Part shown: positions 28,544 through 36,634 of the stretch, one piece after another
Numbering within the stretch: the first letter of the stretch is position 1
How the letters are laid out: each line of letters begins with the position of its first letter
Position numbers and translations under genes: made by a program
The notes under the pieces: generated by a model
What the model was told of the DNA's origin: nothing
Seen by the model: only the letters and a program-made list of their open reading frames with translations
The model's database searches: none
NCBI RefSeq assembly: GCF_002252565.1
Contig: NZ_NPML01000018.1
Location: 186,001-250,000 of the forward strand
Direction: 5' to 3'
Origin: Petroclostridium xylanilyticum
GTDB lineage: Bacteria; Bacillota; Clostridia; SK-Y3
DNA length: 64,000 bases

Positions 28544-29071
28544 TTATATTTTAAATAGCTTCCTAAGTCTATACTTATAGTATCCCGCCGCCATACTATA
28601 GCCATAATCATATACAACAAAGGCGATTTCGCCCAATACAACAGTGATCCATATAGGGAAGCGGGTGGTTATGGTCTCAAACAACATTTTAACAGTGATG
28701 ATATACAGTATGTACATTGATATGTTAAATAACAGCAGCTTAATGATCCACTCTATTATAAGATTATTTATCTTTTCAACATAGTATTTAATAATTCCAT
28801 AATAGCCAAAGAATAACACATAAGGGATCAGCATCAATTTATCAGGTATTATGATAAATGCCAATAACGCCGTAGAAATATAGGTAACCACAGCGGAAGA
28901 AACCCCAAATTCAATTACCATGGCAAGCAGGAACATGGAACTGATTGCATAAAAAAATAAACGGTTGGTAGGCAGTATACTGGCCAAATACAGGCAAATT
29001 ACCGCCAAAGCAGTAGCAAAACCGCCCAATGCCACCTTTTTCCCAATATTGCTATTCTGTGATTCAACCAT
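28544..29071 (-). CDS. Predicted membrane protein, ECF-S-component-like
   Basis: A 175-residue hydrophobic protein with five or so membrane segments ('VALGGFATALAVICLYLASIL', 'FFYAISSMFLLAMVIEF', 'AVVTYISTALLAFIIIP', 'LLLFNISMYILYIITVKML', 'WITVVLGEIAFVVYDYGYSMAAGYY'). The opening 'K-K-V-A-L-G-G' with 'Y-L-A-S-I-L-P-T' resembles substrate-binding (S) components of ECF vitamin transporters. I cannot confirm this and no energising module is nearby. It lies 15 bp after the DnaJ-like gene on the same strand and may share its transcript. Confidence 0.75.
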   Translation of the reverse strand: MVESQNSNIGKKVALGGFATALAVICLYLASILPTNRLFFYAISSMFLLAMVIEFGVSSAVVTYISTALLAFIIIPDKLMLIPYVLFFGYYGIIKYYVEKINNLIIEWIIKLLLFNISMYILYIITVKMLFETITTRFPIWITVVLGEIAFVVYDYGYSMAAGYYKYRLRKLFKI

Positions 29072-29086
29072 TCTTTATCACCCCTA

Positions 29087-29701
29087 TTAACAACAACTAA
29101 TAAGGTCTCCTCCCAAACATTCACAACAGCAATCGGCACAGATCATGGAGGTGCAGCAATCACAGGTTGACATACCGCCACCGTAGCCCATTCCTCCGCC
29201 GACATTCCTGTAGGTTGTATTTCTAAAAGTTATATTATTTAATGCCGCCCGGTATTCAGGATTGGCAGGGTTCATATTGACTGCCTGCTGGAAGTATTGA
29301 CGCGCCTGGTCATACCAGCCTCTTCTAAGTAATACAGCCCCTTTTAAAAAATACCATTCTGCATCGTGATTAGGAATATTTTCAAGCATACGGTCGGCTT
29401 CGGCAACATTACCCATTTCAATCATACGGCGTATTTGTATATATGCATCATAACTATTACTATTATAGTTCTGATTTCCCCAATTATTACTCTGACTTTG
29501 CTGACGGTGACCACCTTTATTTTTCATTAGAAAATCATATGCTTCATTGATTTCCTTCATTTTTTCCTGTGCCAGATCGGATAGAGGATTATTTGCATAC
29601 TGGTCAGGATGATATTTCCTCGCCAGGTCGCGGTATGCCCTTTTTATTTCTTCCTCACTTGCACCCTCTCGCACTCCTAATACTTCATAAGGATTTTTCA
29701 T
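29087..29701 (-). CDS. J-domain protein with TPR-like region and Cys-rich tail
   Basis: A 204-residue protein starting at MKNPYEVLG. Residues 1-65 are a J domain with the HPD tripeptide ('[12 protein letters not shown]'), so it should stimulate an Hsp70 ATPase. An Asn/Gln-rich linker follows, then a TPR-like helical repeat ('[41 protein letters not shown]'). The tail is glycine-rich and has nine cysteines in about 28 residues ('[19 protein letters not shown]'), a likely metal-binding or membrane-associated end. It overlaps the upstream DUF5685 gene by 17 bp; the two are commonly paired in clostridia. Confidence 0.88.
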   Translation of the reverse strand: MKNPYEVLGVREGASEEEIKRAYRDLARKYHPDQYANNPLSDLAQEKMKEINEAYDFLMKNKGGHRQQSQSNNWGNQNYNSNSYDAYIQIRRMIEMGNVAEADRMLENIPNHDAEWYFLKGAVLLRRGWYDQARQYFQQAVNMNPANPEYRAALNNITFRNTTYRNVGGGMGYGGGMSTCDCCTSMICADCCCECLGGDLISCC

Positions 29702-30572
29702 ATTTGGAACAGCCCCTTTTTTCAAATATTTGTCGCATTCTGTCTCTCAATCCCATGTAGATGATATTGTCCAATATGGTTTTATTATGCTTTATATCCA
29801 GCAGTTCAAAGCTTTTTGCTATATTATCCAGCGTAAAAGTCAAAGAAATTTCCAGCGATCCTTTTATTCTTTCCCTGAATGCTTCCATGTCTTCTTTTTC
29901 ATCGTATTTATACTGCAATAATACGGGATTATAGCGGTTTTGTTTAGCATCCTTTTCAATATCATGAAAAGCGTCCAGAATATAAATCCATCTTCCCAGG
30001 TTGTATCCCATCCATCCCAGAATCCTTTTTGTTTTTTCGTCTTCGACATAGGGAGGGATAAAAATTTCCTGCATTAATTTTGCAAAAGCATCTGCACTCT
30101 CATCTATTATTTCACACTTGCTTCTTTCCAACTCAGACAATTGTTTTAAATATTGTTTAATATTCTCATACTTCCGGCGGTAAACTTCTTTAGCCTTTTT
30201 TACCGGCCTCAAATATGCCGGTAAAACAAACAAAGCCGGAAAAGATTTATCATCCTGCCAATCATCCAGTAATTTGAAATATACGAGTATTATGCTCATA
30301 TAGGCACTATACTGAATATGCTGATTGGCCAACATAATGGGCTTCTTTTTGACAGGATTTGCAAAACAGCCTTCTATCGTAAATTCCTGCTTGTTTTCAT
30401 GGATAGAAGACAGCAACAGAGCCAAAAATGCAAAGTCATAATTTAATCCCATTCTTACAGCCTGATTAAATTCTTTCCCCAATGCTTTGCACAAGCCACA
30501 GTAATACGCCCGAAAAAAATTGTATTCCCGAATCTTTAATTCATCTTTATATGGAATTACATAGCCAAACAA
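29685..30572 (-). CDS. DUF5685 family protein
   Basis: A 295-residue protein from a TTG start. The N-terminus '[32 protein letters not shown]' with the CxxC is typical of DUF5685. The body is all-helical and shows two acidic clusters, '[10 protein letters not shown]' near residue 103 and '[17 protein letters not shown]' near residue 205. Their spacing and surroundings recall the metal-binding Asp motifs of phytoene/squalene-synthase-like proteins; function is not established. It is coupled to the J-domain gene by overlap, suggesting that the chaperone serves this protein or its membrane target. Confidence 0.75.
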   Translation of the reverse strand: MFGYVIPYKDELKIREYNFFRAYYCGLCKALGKEFNQAVRMGLNYDFAFLALLLSSIHENKQEFTIEGCFANPVKKKPIMLANQHIQYSAYMSIILVYFKLLDDWQDDKSFPALFVLPAYLRPVKKAKEVYRRKYENIKQYLKQLSELERSKCEIIDESADAFAKLMQEIFIPPYVEDEKTKRILGWMGYNLGRWIYILDAFHDIEKDAKQNRYNPVLLQYKYDEKEDMEAFRERIKGSLEISLTFTLDNIAKSFELLDIKHNKTILDNIIYMGLRDRMRQIFEKRGCSKYEKSL

Positions 30573-30773
30573 TTATTTCACTCATTTCTAAACTCACTGT
30601 ATACCAGCCACTATGTTTTACATTATTATCATTATTATTGTAAAGTAAAACTGGAAAAATAGCAATAAAAAAGCAAACAGTTCTTCTTAACATACCAGAT
30701 TTATATATTTCCAGCATTCATTGATTTCTACAAATTCGTTCTTGATAACGGAAAAAAGACGGTTCTGGAGACA

Positions 30774-31234
30774 GGGGACGGTTCTGTTGACACCTTTATT
30801 TTGAGGTGATATACTTCGAAATGGAGGTGTCTTATTATGCCAAGACAAGCAAGAGAAAAAAGCAGCAGTGGGATATATCATATTATGCTAAGGGGAATAA
30901 ATAGGCAAGATATCTTTCATGACGAAGAAGATAAGATGAGATTTACTGAAAATATTTAAAGAATTTATGATGGAAGAAAATAAAGATAAGTGCTTGGATG
31001 ATGAGATTAAAAAAAGAAAGCAGTTATCAGATGAAGACGCTAGGAAGCTAGTTATGAAATTGATAAAATCAGATAACATACAAACACTCCAACAAATGAA
31101 TAAAAATGAGCGAGATAATATAATAAAAGAACTTAAAAAGAAGGATGTTTCAATAAGACAGCTGGCAAGAATAACTGGGCTAGGTAGGCGGATAATTGAA
31201 AAAGCATAAAAGGCAGGTGACAGAGAACCGTCCC
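30774..31234. mobile_element. Decayed RAYT element bounded by REP ends
   Basis: The left end CAGGGGACGGTTCTGTTGAC (with GGGGACGGTTC at 30774-30784) and the right end GGTGACAGAGAACCGTCCC form an inverted pair around a broken REP-associated tyrosine transposase. A further partial arm (GACGGTTCTGG) lies at 30758-30768. The right end runs into the stop codon of yhaN. This is the probable source family of the REP hairpins elsewhere in the window. Confidence 0.8.
30837..31209 (+). pseudogene. REP-associated (Y1/HUH) transposase, internally deleted
   Basis: GGAGGTGTCTTATT precedes an ATG that opens 40 codons (MPRQAREKSSSGIYHIMLRG.. to a TAA at 30957-30959), the standard N-terminus of RAYT/Y1 transposases. 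From 30967 a different frame (+1) encodes the family's C-terminal part, 'MEENKDKCLDDEIKKRKQLSDEDARKL...DVSIRQLARITGLGRRIIEKA', a helix-turn-helix end. The central HUH domain with the His-x-His and catalytic tyrosine is missing, so an internal deletion with frameshift has removed it. Not functional as a nuclease. Confidence 0.85.
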
Positions 31235-31237
31235 TTG

Positions 31238-33514
31238 TCACCTCTCTAATAAAATGGTTTTGTATTTTCCGTTTAAAGCCCTAAGCAACTCCAGTTCCCT
31301 TTGCTGACAGGTAAAAAGGATAACCTGTCTTTCTTGTGCAATCCTTAATAAGGACGCCAGTATGTTGTTCAATCTTTCATCATCATACTGGGCAAAGGGT
31401 TCATCCATAATTAAGGGAAGAGCTTCTTTTGCTGACAGCATATGCGCTACCGCCAGCCTTAATGAAAAATAGGCCTGGTCGATTGTACCATTACTCAATG
31501 TGTTAAGGTTAAGGACTCCATTGTCCTTATCGTGGATAACTACATCCAAATCCGGACCGGTATCTACTTTATAATATTTACCGGAAGTAACGGCACTTAA
31601 GATTGTACCCGTGTGATGATTGAGCAGAGGTGTATAATTCTGCTGTACTTCCTTGAGTGATTGATGAAGGAAGTCTTTGGCTATTTCTATAGCTTCCTTT
31701 GTCTCTTCATATTCTTGCTTTTCATTTAAAGCTATTTGCAGCTGTTCCTCAATATCGCCCGGATGGCAGTATTCTTTTAATAGAATCTCCAATTCCTTGC
31801 TGCATGAACTGATATTCAGCTCTATTTCTTTGAGCTGCTGCTTCTTCGTTTCTATTAATTGTTCTACTTCTACGGCAGTCATGTTCTCTTCTATACCATA
31901 TTCCCCGGCAATCTGTCTGTATCGCTGATCATCTATTGGCTCTGAATGCTTCCAGTCGAGGCTTGCTGTTGTTTTATCTGCTATCTCCAAACTTTCACTC
32001 ACTGTAGCAATTTCTTTCTCACTTTCTTCCATCTGTCTTAATATTTCCATGCGGGCGTAGAAAGCTTGCTTTAACTCATGTATAACGGCAGAAAGCATAT
32101 CCTTTTCAATATCTCCAATTCCCTTTTGTGCTAGCTTCTTCAAAAGAGCCAGGTATCCTTCCTCTATTTTTTCAGAAATTTGCCTGTACTCACCATCAAG
32201 ACTCTGTATAAGTTTGTTAATTACCTGGAGGTCTTCATATTTCCTCAAACCAATACCCAGCTGTTGCTGCTTCAGTTGTAGCTGCTCCATCCTGTATTTT
32301 ATTCCACTGCTATAGTGGTAGAGCAGCATTATGATAATTGGAAACAAAAGGAATAAGGAATACCACAGCGGATGAATATCGCCTAATATAAGTGCTCCTA
32401 GTACTGACAGTCCGCTACTGGCAAAACCTATTATTTTGGCTATATTTAAATGGTTTTTCAACTCGGCTATCTTATCTTCAAGCAGCTGAACACGCACACC
32501 TGCCTGTCCAAAATTTTTACTCTCATGTTGAGTCTGCTGCTGTATTCTTTCTTTTTCGGTTGTCTGCAGTTCTATTTTATTTTTTAAGTCTTCGGCTTGT
32601 TTTTCCAGCAGCTTGATTCTTTCAAATTCTTTTTCAACATCCTGTATATCCTCTTTAACTATATTGGATATACTATTATACATAGCTAGCTGTTGTTCCA
32701 GCATCTTTCTCTTTTGTCTGCATTCCTCCAGCTTGTTTTTTAACTCCTCATAACGCTGTAATAATGGAAGCCTTTTATACTGCTTTATCATCGACAGTTC
32801 TTCTATCTCATTATGAATAAGCTGCAATTTCCCATTAAGCAGATTGAGTTTTTGCTGTAATTCCCGGGTTGTCTGAATATTTTTACATGCCTTTTCTTTT
32901 TCTGCCTGCAAATTCAAAATTGTTTGATTTACCTGGATTAATTTTTTATATTTTCCTGTGTTCCCCAATCCGATGGCATCCTTTATTTCGTCCAGCTTTT
33001 GAATGGCTTTATTGTAATCAATGTTCTCGTCACCATATTGGCTTAACCGTATAAGGCGTTCTATAATATCTTTACTACCTTTTTGTTCCATCTTTACTTC
33101 CATCTGCTTTACGAATACAGAAGATTCAAAAGCTGTAAGATTCAGTCCTGTCTGTTCTTCCATGAATAGGACATTCCCTTTTTTTACAGGAAATAAAGCT
33201 GTCACTTCTTGATAAGGTTCAGCCGTATATACTGATGCGGTTTTGCGGTTAAAATTCTTCTCTACCCTGTAAGTTTGTCCATTATCAAGTGTATATGTTA
33301 TGATATTCACTGCTCCAAATTCCTTCCGCCCCCAAGGCAGGTATTTCTTTTCTTCTTTTTTATCCGGATAGTACAACATGGCTTTTATAAATGCCTGAAT
33401 GGTAGACTTCCCCGATTCATTGGTTCCATATACAATATTAAAACCTTTGTCAAACTCTATCTCTTTTTTATCAAACTTGCCAAAGCCATTTATTAAGATT
33501 TGATCTATTCTCAA
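31238..33514 (-). CDS. yhaN: SbcC/Rad50-like ATPase (YhaN type)
   Basis: A 758-residue SMC-like ATPase from a TTG start with GAGGTG upstream. The N-terminal half-ATPase has Walker A 'GTNESGKSTIQAF' (about residues 31-43). A long coiled coil (about 170-700) is interrupted by two adjacent membrane-like segments near residues 358-400 ('IIGFASSGLSVLGALILG', 'WYSLFLLFPIIIMLLYHY'), a feature of YhaN rather than SbcC. The C-terminal half has the signature 'LSNGTIDQAYFSLRLAVA' and Walker B 'PLIMDEPFAQYDDERL'. It starts 13 bp after the yhaO-like nuclease gene, so the two should form an Mre11-Rad50-type DNA-end processing complex. Confidence 0.9.
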   Translation of the reverse strand: MRIDQILINGFGKFDKKEIEFDKGFNIVYGTNESGKSTIQAFIKAMLYYPDKKEEKKYLPWGRKEFGAVNIITYTLDNGQTYRVEKNFNRKTASVYTAEPYQEVTALFPVKKGNVLFMEEQTGLNLTAFESSVFVKQMEVKMEQKGSKDIIERLIRLSQYGDENIDYNKAIQKLDEIKDAIGLGNTGKYKKLIQVNQTILNLQAEKEKACKNIQTTRELQQKLNLLNGKLQLIHNEIEELSMIKQYKRLPLLQRYEELKNKLEECRQKRKMLEQQLAMYNSISNIVKEDIQDVEKEFERIKLLEKQAEDLKNKIELQTTEKERIQQQTQHESKNFGQAGVRVQLLEDKIAELKNHLNIAKIIGFASSGLSVLGALILGDIHPLWYSLFLLFPIIIMLLYHYSSGIKYRMEQLQLKQQQLGIGLRKYEDLQVINKLIQSLDGEYRQISEKIEEGYLALLKKLAQKGIGDIEKDMLSAVIHELKQAFYARMEILRQMEESEKEIATVSESLEIADKTTASLDWKHSEPIDDQRYRQIAGEYGIEENMTAVEVEQLIETKKQQLKEIELNISSCSKELEILLKEYCHPGDIEEQLQIALNEKQEYEETKEAIEIAKDFLHQSLKEVQQNYTPLLNHHTGTILSAVTSGKYYKVDTGPDLDVVIHDKDNGVLNLNTLSNGTIDQAYFSLRLAVAHMLSAKEALPLIMDEPFAQYDDERLNNILASLLRIAQERQVILFTCQQRELELLRALNGKYKTILLER

Positions 33515-33527
33515 AAAAATTCACCTC

Positions 33528-34637
33528 TTAATTTAACGCGTCCAATCCCAAATATAATGCTTTATACAGCTTCTTTTTCATTTGCTCATCCTGAGTCTTA
33601 TCAATTTCCTCCAGCATTTTTCTCGTAAATATTCCTTTGAGATTATATTGCTTGCATAGTTCTTCCAATTGATAGTCGGGACAAGTGTCATCTACTATCT
33701 TTAAATAAAAGCAGTGATGCACCAAGCGGGAGGTTATCAACTGAATATCCAAATCCATTTCCCTGTTTTTTCTCCCGGTCAAAATAATTTTGACAAAATC
33801 ATCAGTTAAGCTGTATAACTGCTCTTTCATATTGCTTTCAAGCTCATCAATGGTCGCCATATTGGAAATGTCCATCTCTTTGGTTATATATTGCCTCTTA
33901 TTCATTTTAATAAATTGAGTCGCAATGCCCTGTTTTGTTATCCTTCCAAGAATAATGCCATGATCTCCCGGTTCATCAAAACCCAGAGGTTCAGGACTGC
34001 CACAATAGACTGCTTTTACATCAGGATAATCTTTTCCCTGACCCATTTTGTGAATATGCCCAAGTGCAACATAGTCAAACCCCCAACGTTTGATATCAGT
34101 GCTTTTAACCGGGTGATAAGGACATTCCGATGAGATATTATCGAGTGTTCCATGGGTCACGAGTATATTGATTTTGGAATAATCCATATTTCTAAGTCCC
34201 GTCAGCATTGATTGGTACTGGTATTTGCCGGTGAAGCCTACTCCATAGATAGCTGCATTATATTCCGGTAATTCTATACTCTTCATCATATTTGTAAATA
34301 TATGTACATTGGAGGGCCAGTCCAGGGTAACATAATAGGAGTTCGCTACATAGGGGTCATGGTTTCCCGGAGAAATAAATATTTTTACACCAGGAATTCT
34401 CTTAAATTGGTTTATAATAAATTCCGCAGTATTTCTGCTTATATATTCATGCTCAAAAAGATCTCCGCTGATAAATAGTACATGTACTTTGTGTTTTATG
34501 ACTTCATCTATAATACGGGAAAAAGTATCTCCGATCTCCTGCCGTCTCTCTTTTGCTTTTATATTACTCAGCCCGGTTGCCGTAAACCGTGCATCCAGGT
34601 GTATATCTCCGCAATGAATGAAGGTGAGCTCCTTCAT
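33528..34637 (-). CDS. yhaO: SbcD/Mre11-like metallophosphoesterase (YhaO type)
   Basis: The protein has 369 residues from MKELTFIHCGD; a GGGGG 7 nt upstream selects this ATG. The calcineurin-like nuclease motifs are complete: 'HCGDIHLDARF', 'VLFISGDLFEHEY', 'FISPGNHDPY', 'ILVTHGTLD', 'YVALGHIHKMG'. The C-terminal part (about 260-369) is the capping domain. It is the Mre11-type nuclease partner of the following yhaN gene. Confidence 0.92.
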   Translation of the reverse strand: MKELTFIHCGDIHLDARFTATGLSNIKAKERRQEIGDTFSRIIDEVIKHKVHVLFISGDLFEHEYISRNTAEFIINQFKRIPGVKIFISPGNHDPYVANSYYVTLDWPSNVHIFTNMMKSIELPEYNAAIYGVGFTGKYQYQSMLTGLRNMDYSKINILVTHGTLDNISSECPYHPVKSTDIKRWGFDYVALGHIHKMGQGKDYPDVKAVYCGSPEPLGFDEPGDHGIILGRITKQGIATQFIKMNKRQYITKEMDISNMATIDELESNMKEQLYSLTDDFVKIILTGRKNREMDLDIQLITSRLVHHCFYLKIVDDTCPDYQLEELCKQYNLKGIFTRKMLEEIDKTQDEQMKKKLYKALYLGLDALN

Positions 34638-34817
34638 CTTTATTCCCCCAAACATATGTTTTTATCTATTTTATAATATATTTTGCTATATGTAAACTCT
34701 TGTCGCTCTACAACTTTTTCGCCAACATTCAAACATTCATATTTAAGCTAGCGCAATGAGTTAATTTATGTTAAAATAATTATGAGGAATAAATATAAAG
34801 GATATGGATATAAACAA

Positions 34818-34853
34818 ACAAATCCCAGGCAGAATACTCTCCCTGGGATTTGT
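34818..34853 (-). terminator. Terminator ending the tnpB-like / ncRNA transcript
   Basis: A perfect 12-bp stem (ACAAATCCCAGG and CCTGGGATTTGT) with a 12-nt loop. On the minus strand it is followed by TTTGTTTAT, giving the polarity expected for transcripts coming from the tnpB-like gene. Confidence 0.8.
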
Positions 34854-34968
34854 CGCAAGTTCGTCAGATAGCTGCACTTTCATGGATACCATGCTTACTC
34901 TGTAAGTTTCAACCCAATTTAAGGATATTTCCTGGCATCAGGTCATGGTGCGGCAGCAAAAACACCAT
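34854..34968 (-). ncRNA. Candidate guide (omega-like) RNA of the nuclease-dead TnpB homolog
   Basis: On the minus strand, right after the tnpB-like stop, there are several local stems. ATGGTG/CACCAT spans 34945-34968, and CCTG/CAGG and AGGA/TCCT sit around 34922-34942. Two abutting 5-bp hairpins follow: CTTACagaGTAAG (34894-34906) and CATGGtatCCATG (34881-34893), preceded by GGTTGAAA and followed by AAAGTGCAGC. About 20-25 nt of unstructured sequence then leads into the terminator. TnpB guide RNAs are known to come from the 3' end of tnpB and beyond, with the guide at the RNA 3' end, so the position fits. Exact scaffold/guide boundary unknown. RNA expression is inference. Confidence 0.55.
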
Positions 34969-34969
34969 A

Positions 34970-36574
34970 TTAAATTATTTGTATTAACTCATTCAAATCT
35001 TCAGCTTCTTCAAGCTTTTTTATTAAGCTATACTTTTTCATAAATTCCTTGTTTCTTGCATTACTGCTTATATTGCCATAAAAGTCCTGTATGATTCTTT
35101 TTATTTCTGTTGAAAATTCGTCCATACAGTTATGCGGATCACTAGGATGAAATTCCAACCCTAGTATTTTATTTGTAAATTTTATGCCTTTCGATGTTTT
35201 TTCAACTTTTATCTTAAGTGTTCCCTTACTATGCCGATTTAATTTCCGGGCTAGATTCAAGCTCCCTAAAGATTCAATATCCAAGGTGGTACCGCAGGCT
35301 ACGCATATAAACATATCTTTGGAAAATCTATTGCGTCTGGTATGCAGTCCACATTCAGGACATGTATAGTAAATACCTATTGGACTTACCTTAATAGGAG
35401 GCGGCAGGCCTTTGCCTCTCAATTTATATTCCAGTATTCTGGCCAATTGGTTATAGCTGTGGCAATTTAGTATCGGCATATATTGCTCTTTGTTTTCATC
35501 TATCCACTGCAGTTTATCTCCCTTATCAATTAAAGACTTCATTACCACTTGTGATCGTTCCTGATAGGCAATATCCACAATGGCATTAGCTATCTTATGA
35601 AGTTCCTGAATAGTTACCGGGTTATTCCTGCTTTCCGATACAGCTTTTGTCACTATAGCACCATCACTTATGATATTACTTCTGTTATCAACTATCGTAT
35701 AGTGGACAGGACTTTTAAGTGCTCTTCCTATACCTAAGAAAGTATCGGTTTTTATTTTTTCAGCCTCACCGGTATCAACACTGATAGATAGGTAATAATC
35801 GCCCTTTTTCTTAATAAGTCTTGCTGTTTTAAGGATTTCAGGAGTGTCTAATGCCTTTTTGAGATATTGCTCTTGCCACTGACCAAAAGAAAGTGGAACT
35901 AATATAAATCTTTCCTTTCTCCCGCTGCTTTCCAATATATTGCTATCCTTATGAATGTACCTAAGTTCTATTTCGTTATTGCTATTTATTTCTTTTCGTT
36001 TTTCATCCTTAACATTCATAAGATAAAGTTTTGCATAATACCTGTTATTTTTTGCATCATATAGTAAACAATAATCCCTGTTAGCAGCATAGCGGCAAAA
36101 GAATAACGGTTTTAACACATTATTCTTTTTTACTATTTTTTTTATTTCCCGCTCACATTCGTCTAACGTTTTACTGCCATTCTCCAATCCATTAATTGCA
36201 TCGTTATAGCTTTTCTCCAAATCCCGGTCGGATAAATATGCGATAGGATAGTTGGCATCCTGCCGGATTTCATTTAAACTCAAGTAGCTTGCCAGCGTCA
36301 TGCCAAAGTCTATCTTTAAGGCATCTTTAAAGGGTTGAACGTGGAACTGGTTGAGCTCTTTACTGAGCTCTTTATCCACCCACTTGGCAATGTTAATTGC
36401 CCTATAATTTCCCTTGTTATCTTTATAGTCCCTTCGTATCTCTTCTATTTGTGCGTGGGCCTTATCAAGGAGATACTGATAGGCACGGGAATAGTTGAGC
36501 ATGGCCTGATCTATAATTTGACGCTTACGTTTGCTGGGATTATGAAGTTTTAGAGTTATTGTTTTTATTGGCAT
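34970..36574 (-). CDS. Nuclease-dead TnpB/Cas12-like protein (candidate RNA-guided DNA binder)
   Basis: A 534-residue, uninterrupted TnpB/Cas12-type protein. The N-terminal oligonucleotide-binding region begins 'KTITLKLHNPSKRKR'. RuvC-I, II and III and a four-Cys zinc finger (C405, C408, C424, C427) are recognisable. Aligned with the intact TnpB at 56.5 kb, each catalytic acid is replaced: RuvC-I 'GIDLGLK' becomes 'GIGRALK' (G283), RuvC-II 'VLEDL' becomes 'VMKSL' (K346), and RuvC-III 'HDRDINAA' becomes 'LDIESLGS' (E434 for D). An 85-residue tail follows RuvC-III. DNA cleavage should be lost while RNA/DNA binding is kept. It starts 60 bp after adhE with no terminator between, so it is probably cotranscribed. 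No tnpA or IS ends were seen. Alternatives: a type V-like (Cas12m-like) orphan, or a decaying transposon gene. Confidence 0.82.
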   Translation of the reverse strand: MPIKTITLKLHNPSKRKRQIIDQAMLNYSRAYQYLLDKAHAQIEEIRRDYKDNKGNYRAINIAKWVDKELSKELNQFHVQPFKDALKIDFGMTLASYLSLNEIRQDANYPIAYLSDRDLEKSYNDAINGLENGSKTLDECEREIKKIVKKNNVLKPLFFCRYAANRDYCLLYDAKNNRYYAKLYLMNVKDEKRKEINSNNEIELRYIHKDSNILESSGRKERFILVPLSFGQWQEQYLKKALDTPEILKTARLIKKKGDYYLSISVDTGEAEKIKTDTFLGIGRALKSPVHYTIVDNRSNIISDGAIVTKAVSESRNNPVTIQELHKIANAIVDIAYQERSQVVMKSLIDKGDKLQWIDENKEQYMPILNCHSYNQLARILEYKLRGKGLPPPIKVSPIGIYYTCPECGLHTRRNRFSKDMFICVACGTTLDIESLGSLNLARKLNRHSKGTLKIKVEKTSKGIKFTNKILGLEFHPSDPHNCMDEFSTEIKRIIQDFYGNISSNARNKEFMKKYSLIKKLEEAEDLNELIQII

Positions 36575-36634
36575 AGAAATTCATCCTTAACCTAACAGGT
36601 AACTAAAAAATTGAGATTCAACAATACATTATTC

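Larger units (their letters stand above)
34638..34969. other. Gene-free stretch between the dead TnpB gene and yhaO
   Basis: Proximal to the tnpB-like stop it holds the structured RNA candidate (34854-34968) and its terminator (34818-34853). The remainder (34638-34817) is AT-rich and should contain the yhaO promoter; I could not pick -35/-10 boxes with confidence. Confidence 0.6.

Noticed and set aside
28423-28641. Minus-strand small frame over the 28.5-kb REP
   Set aside because: Overlaps the end of a real gene in another frame and runs through the REP hairpin.
30888-31241. Minus-strand frame opposite the RAYT remnant
   Set aside because: Antisense shadow of the degraded transposase; the plus strand shows the family's sequence.
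34870-34913. CRISPR-repeat-like segment near the TnpB/Cas12-like gene
   Set aside because: Only a single copy is present, with no spaced repeats and no cas1/cas2, so it is treated as a guide-RNA scaffold candidate and not an array.
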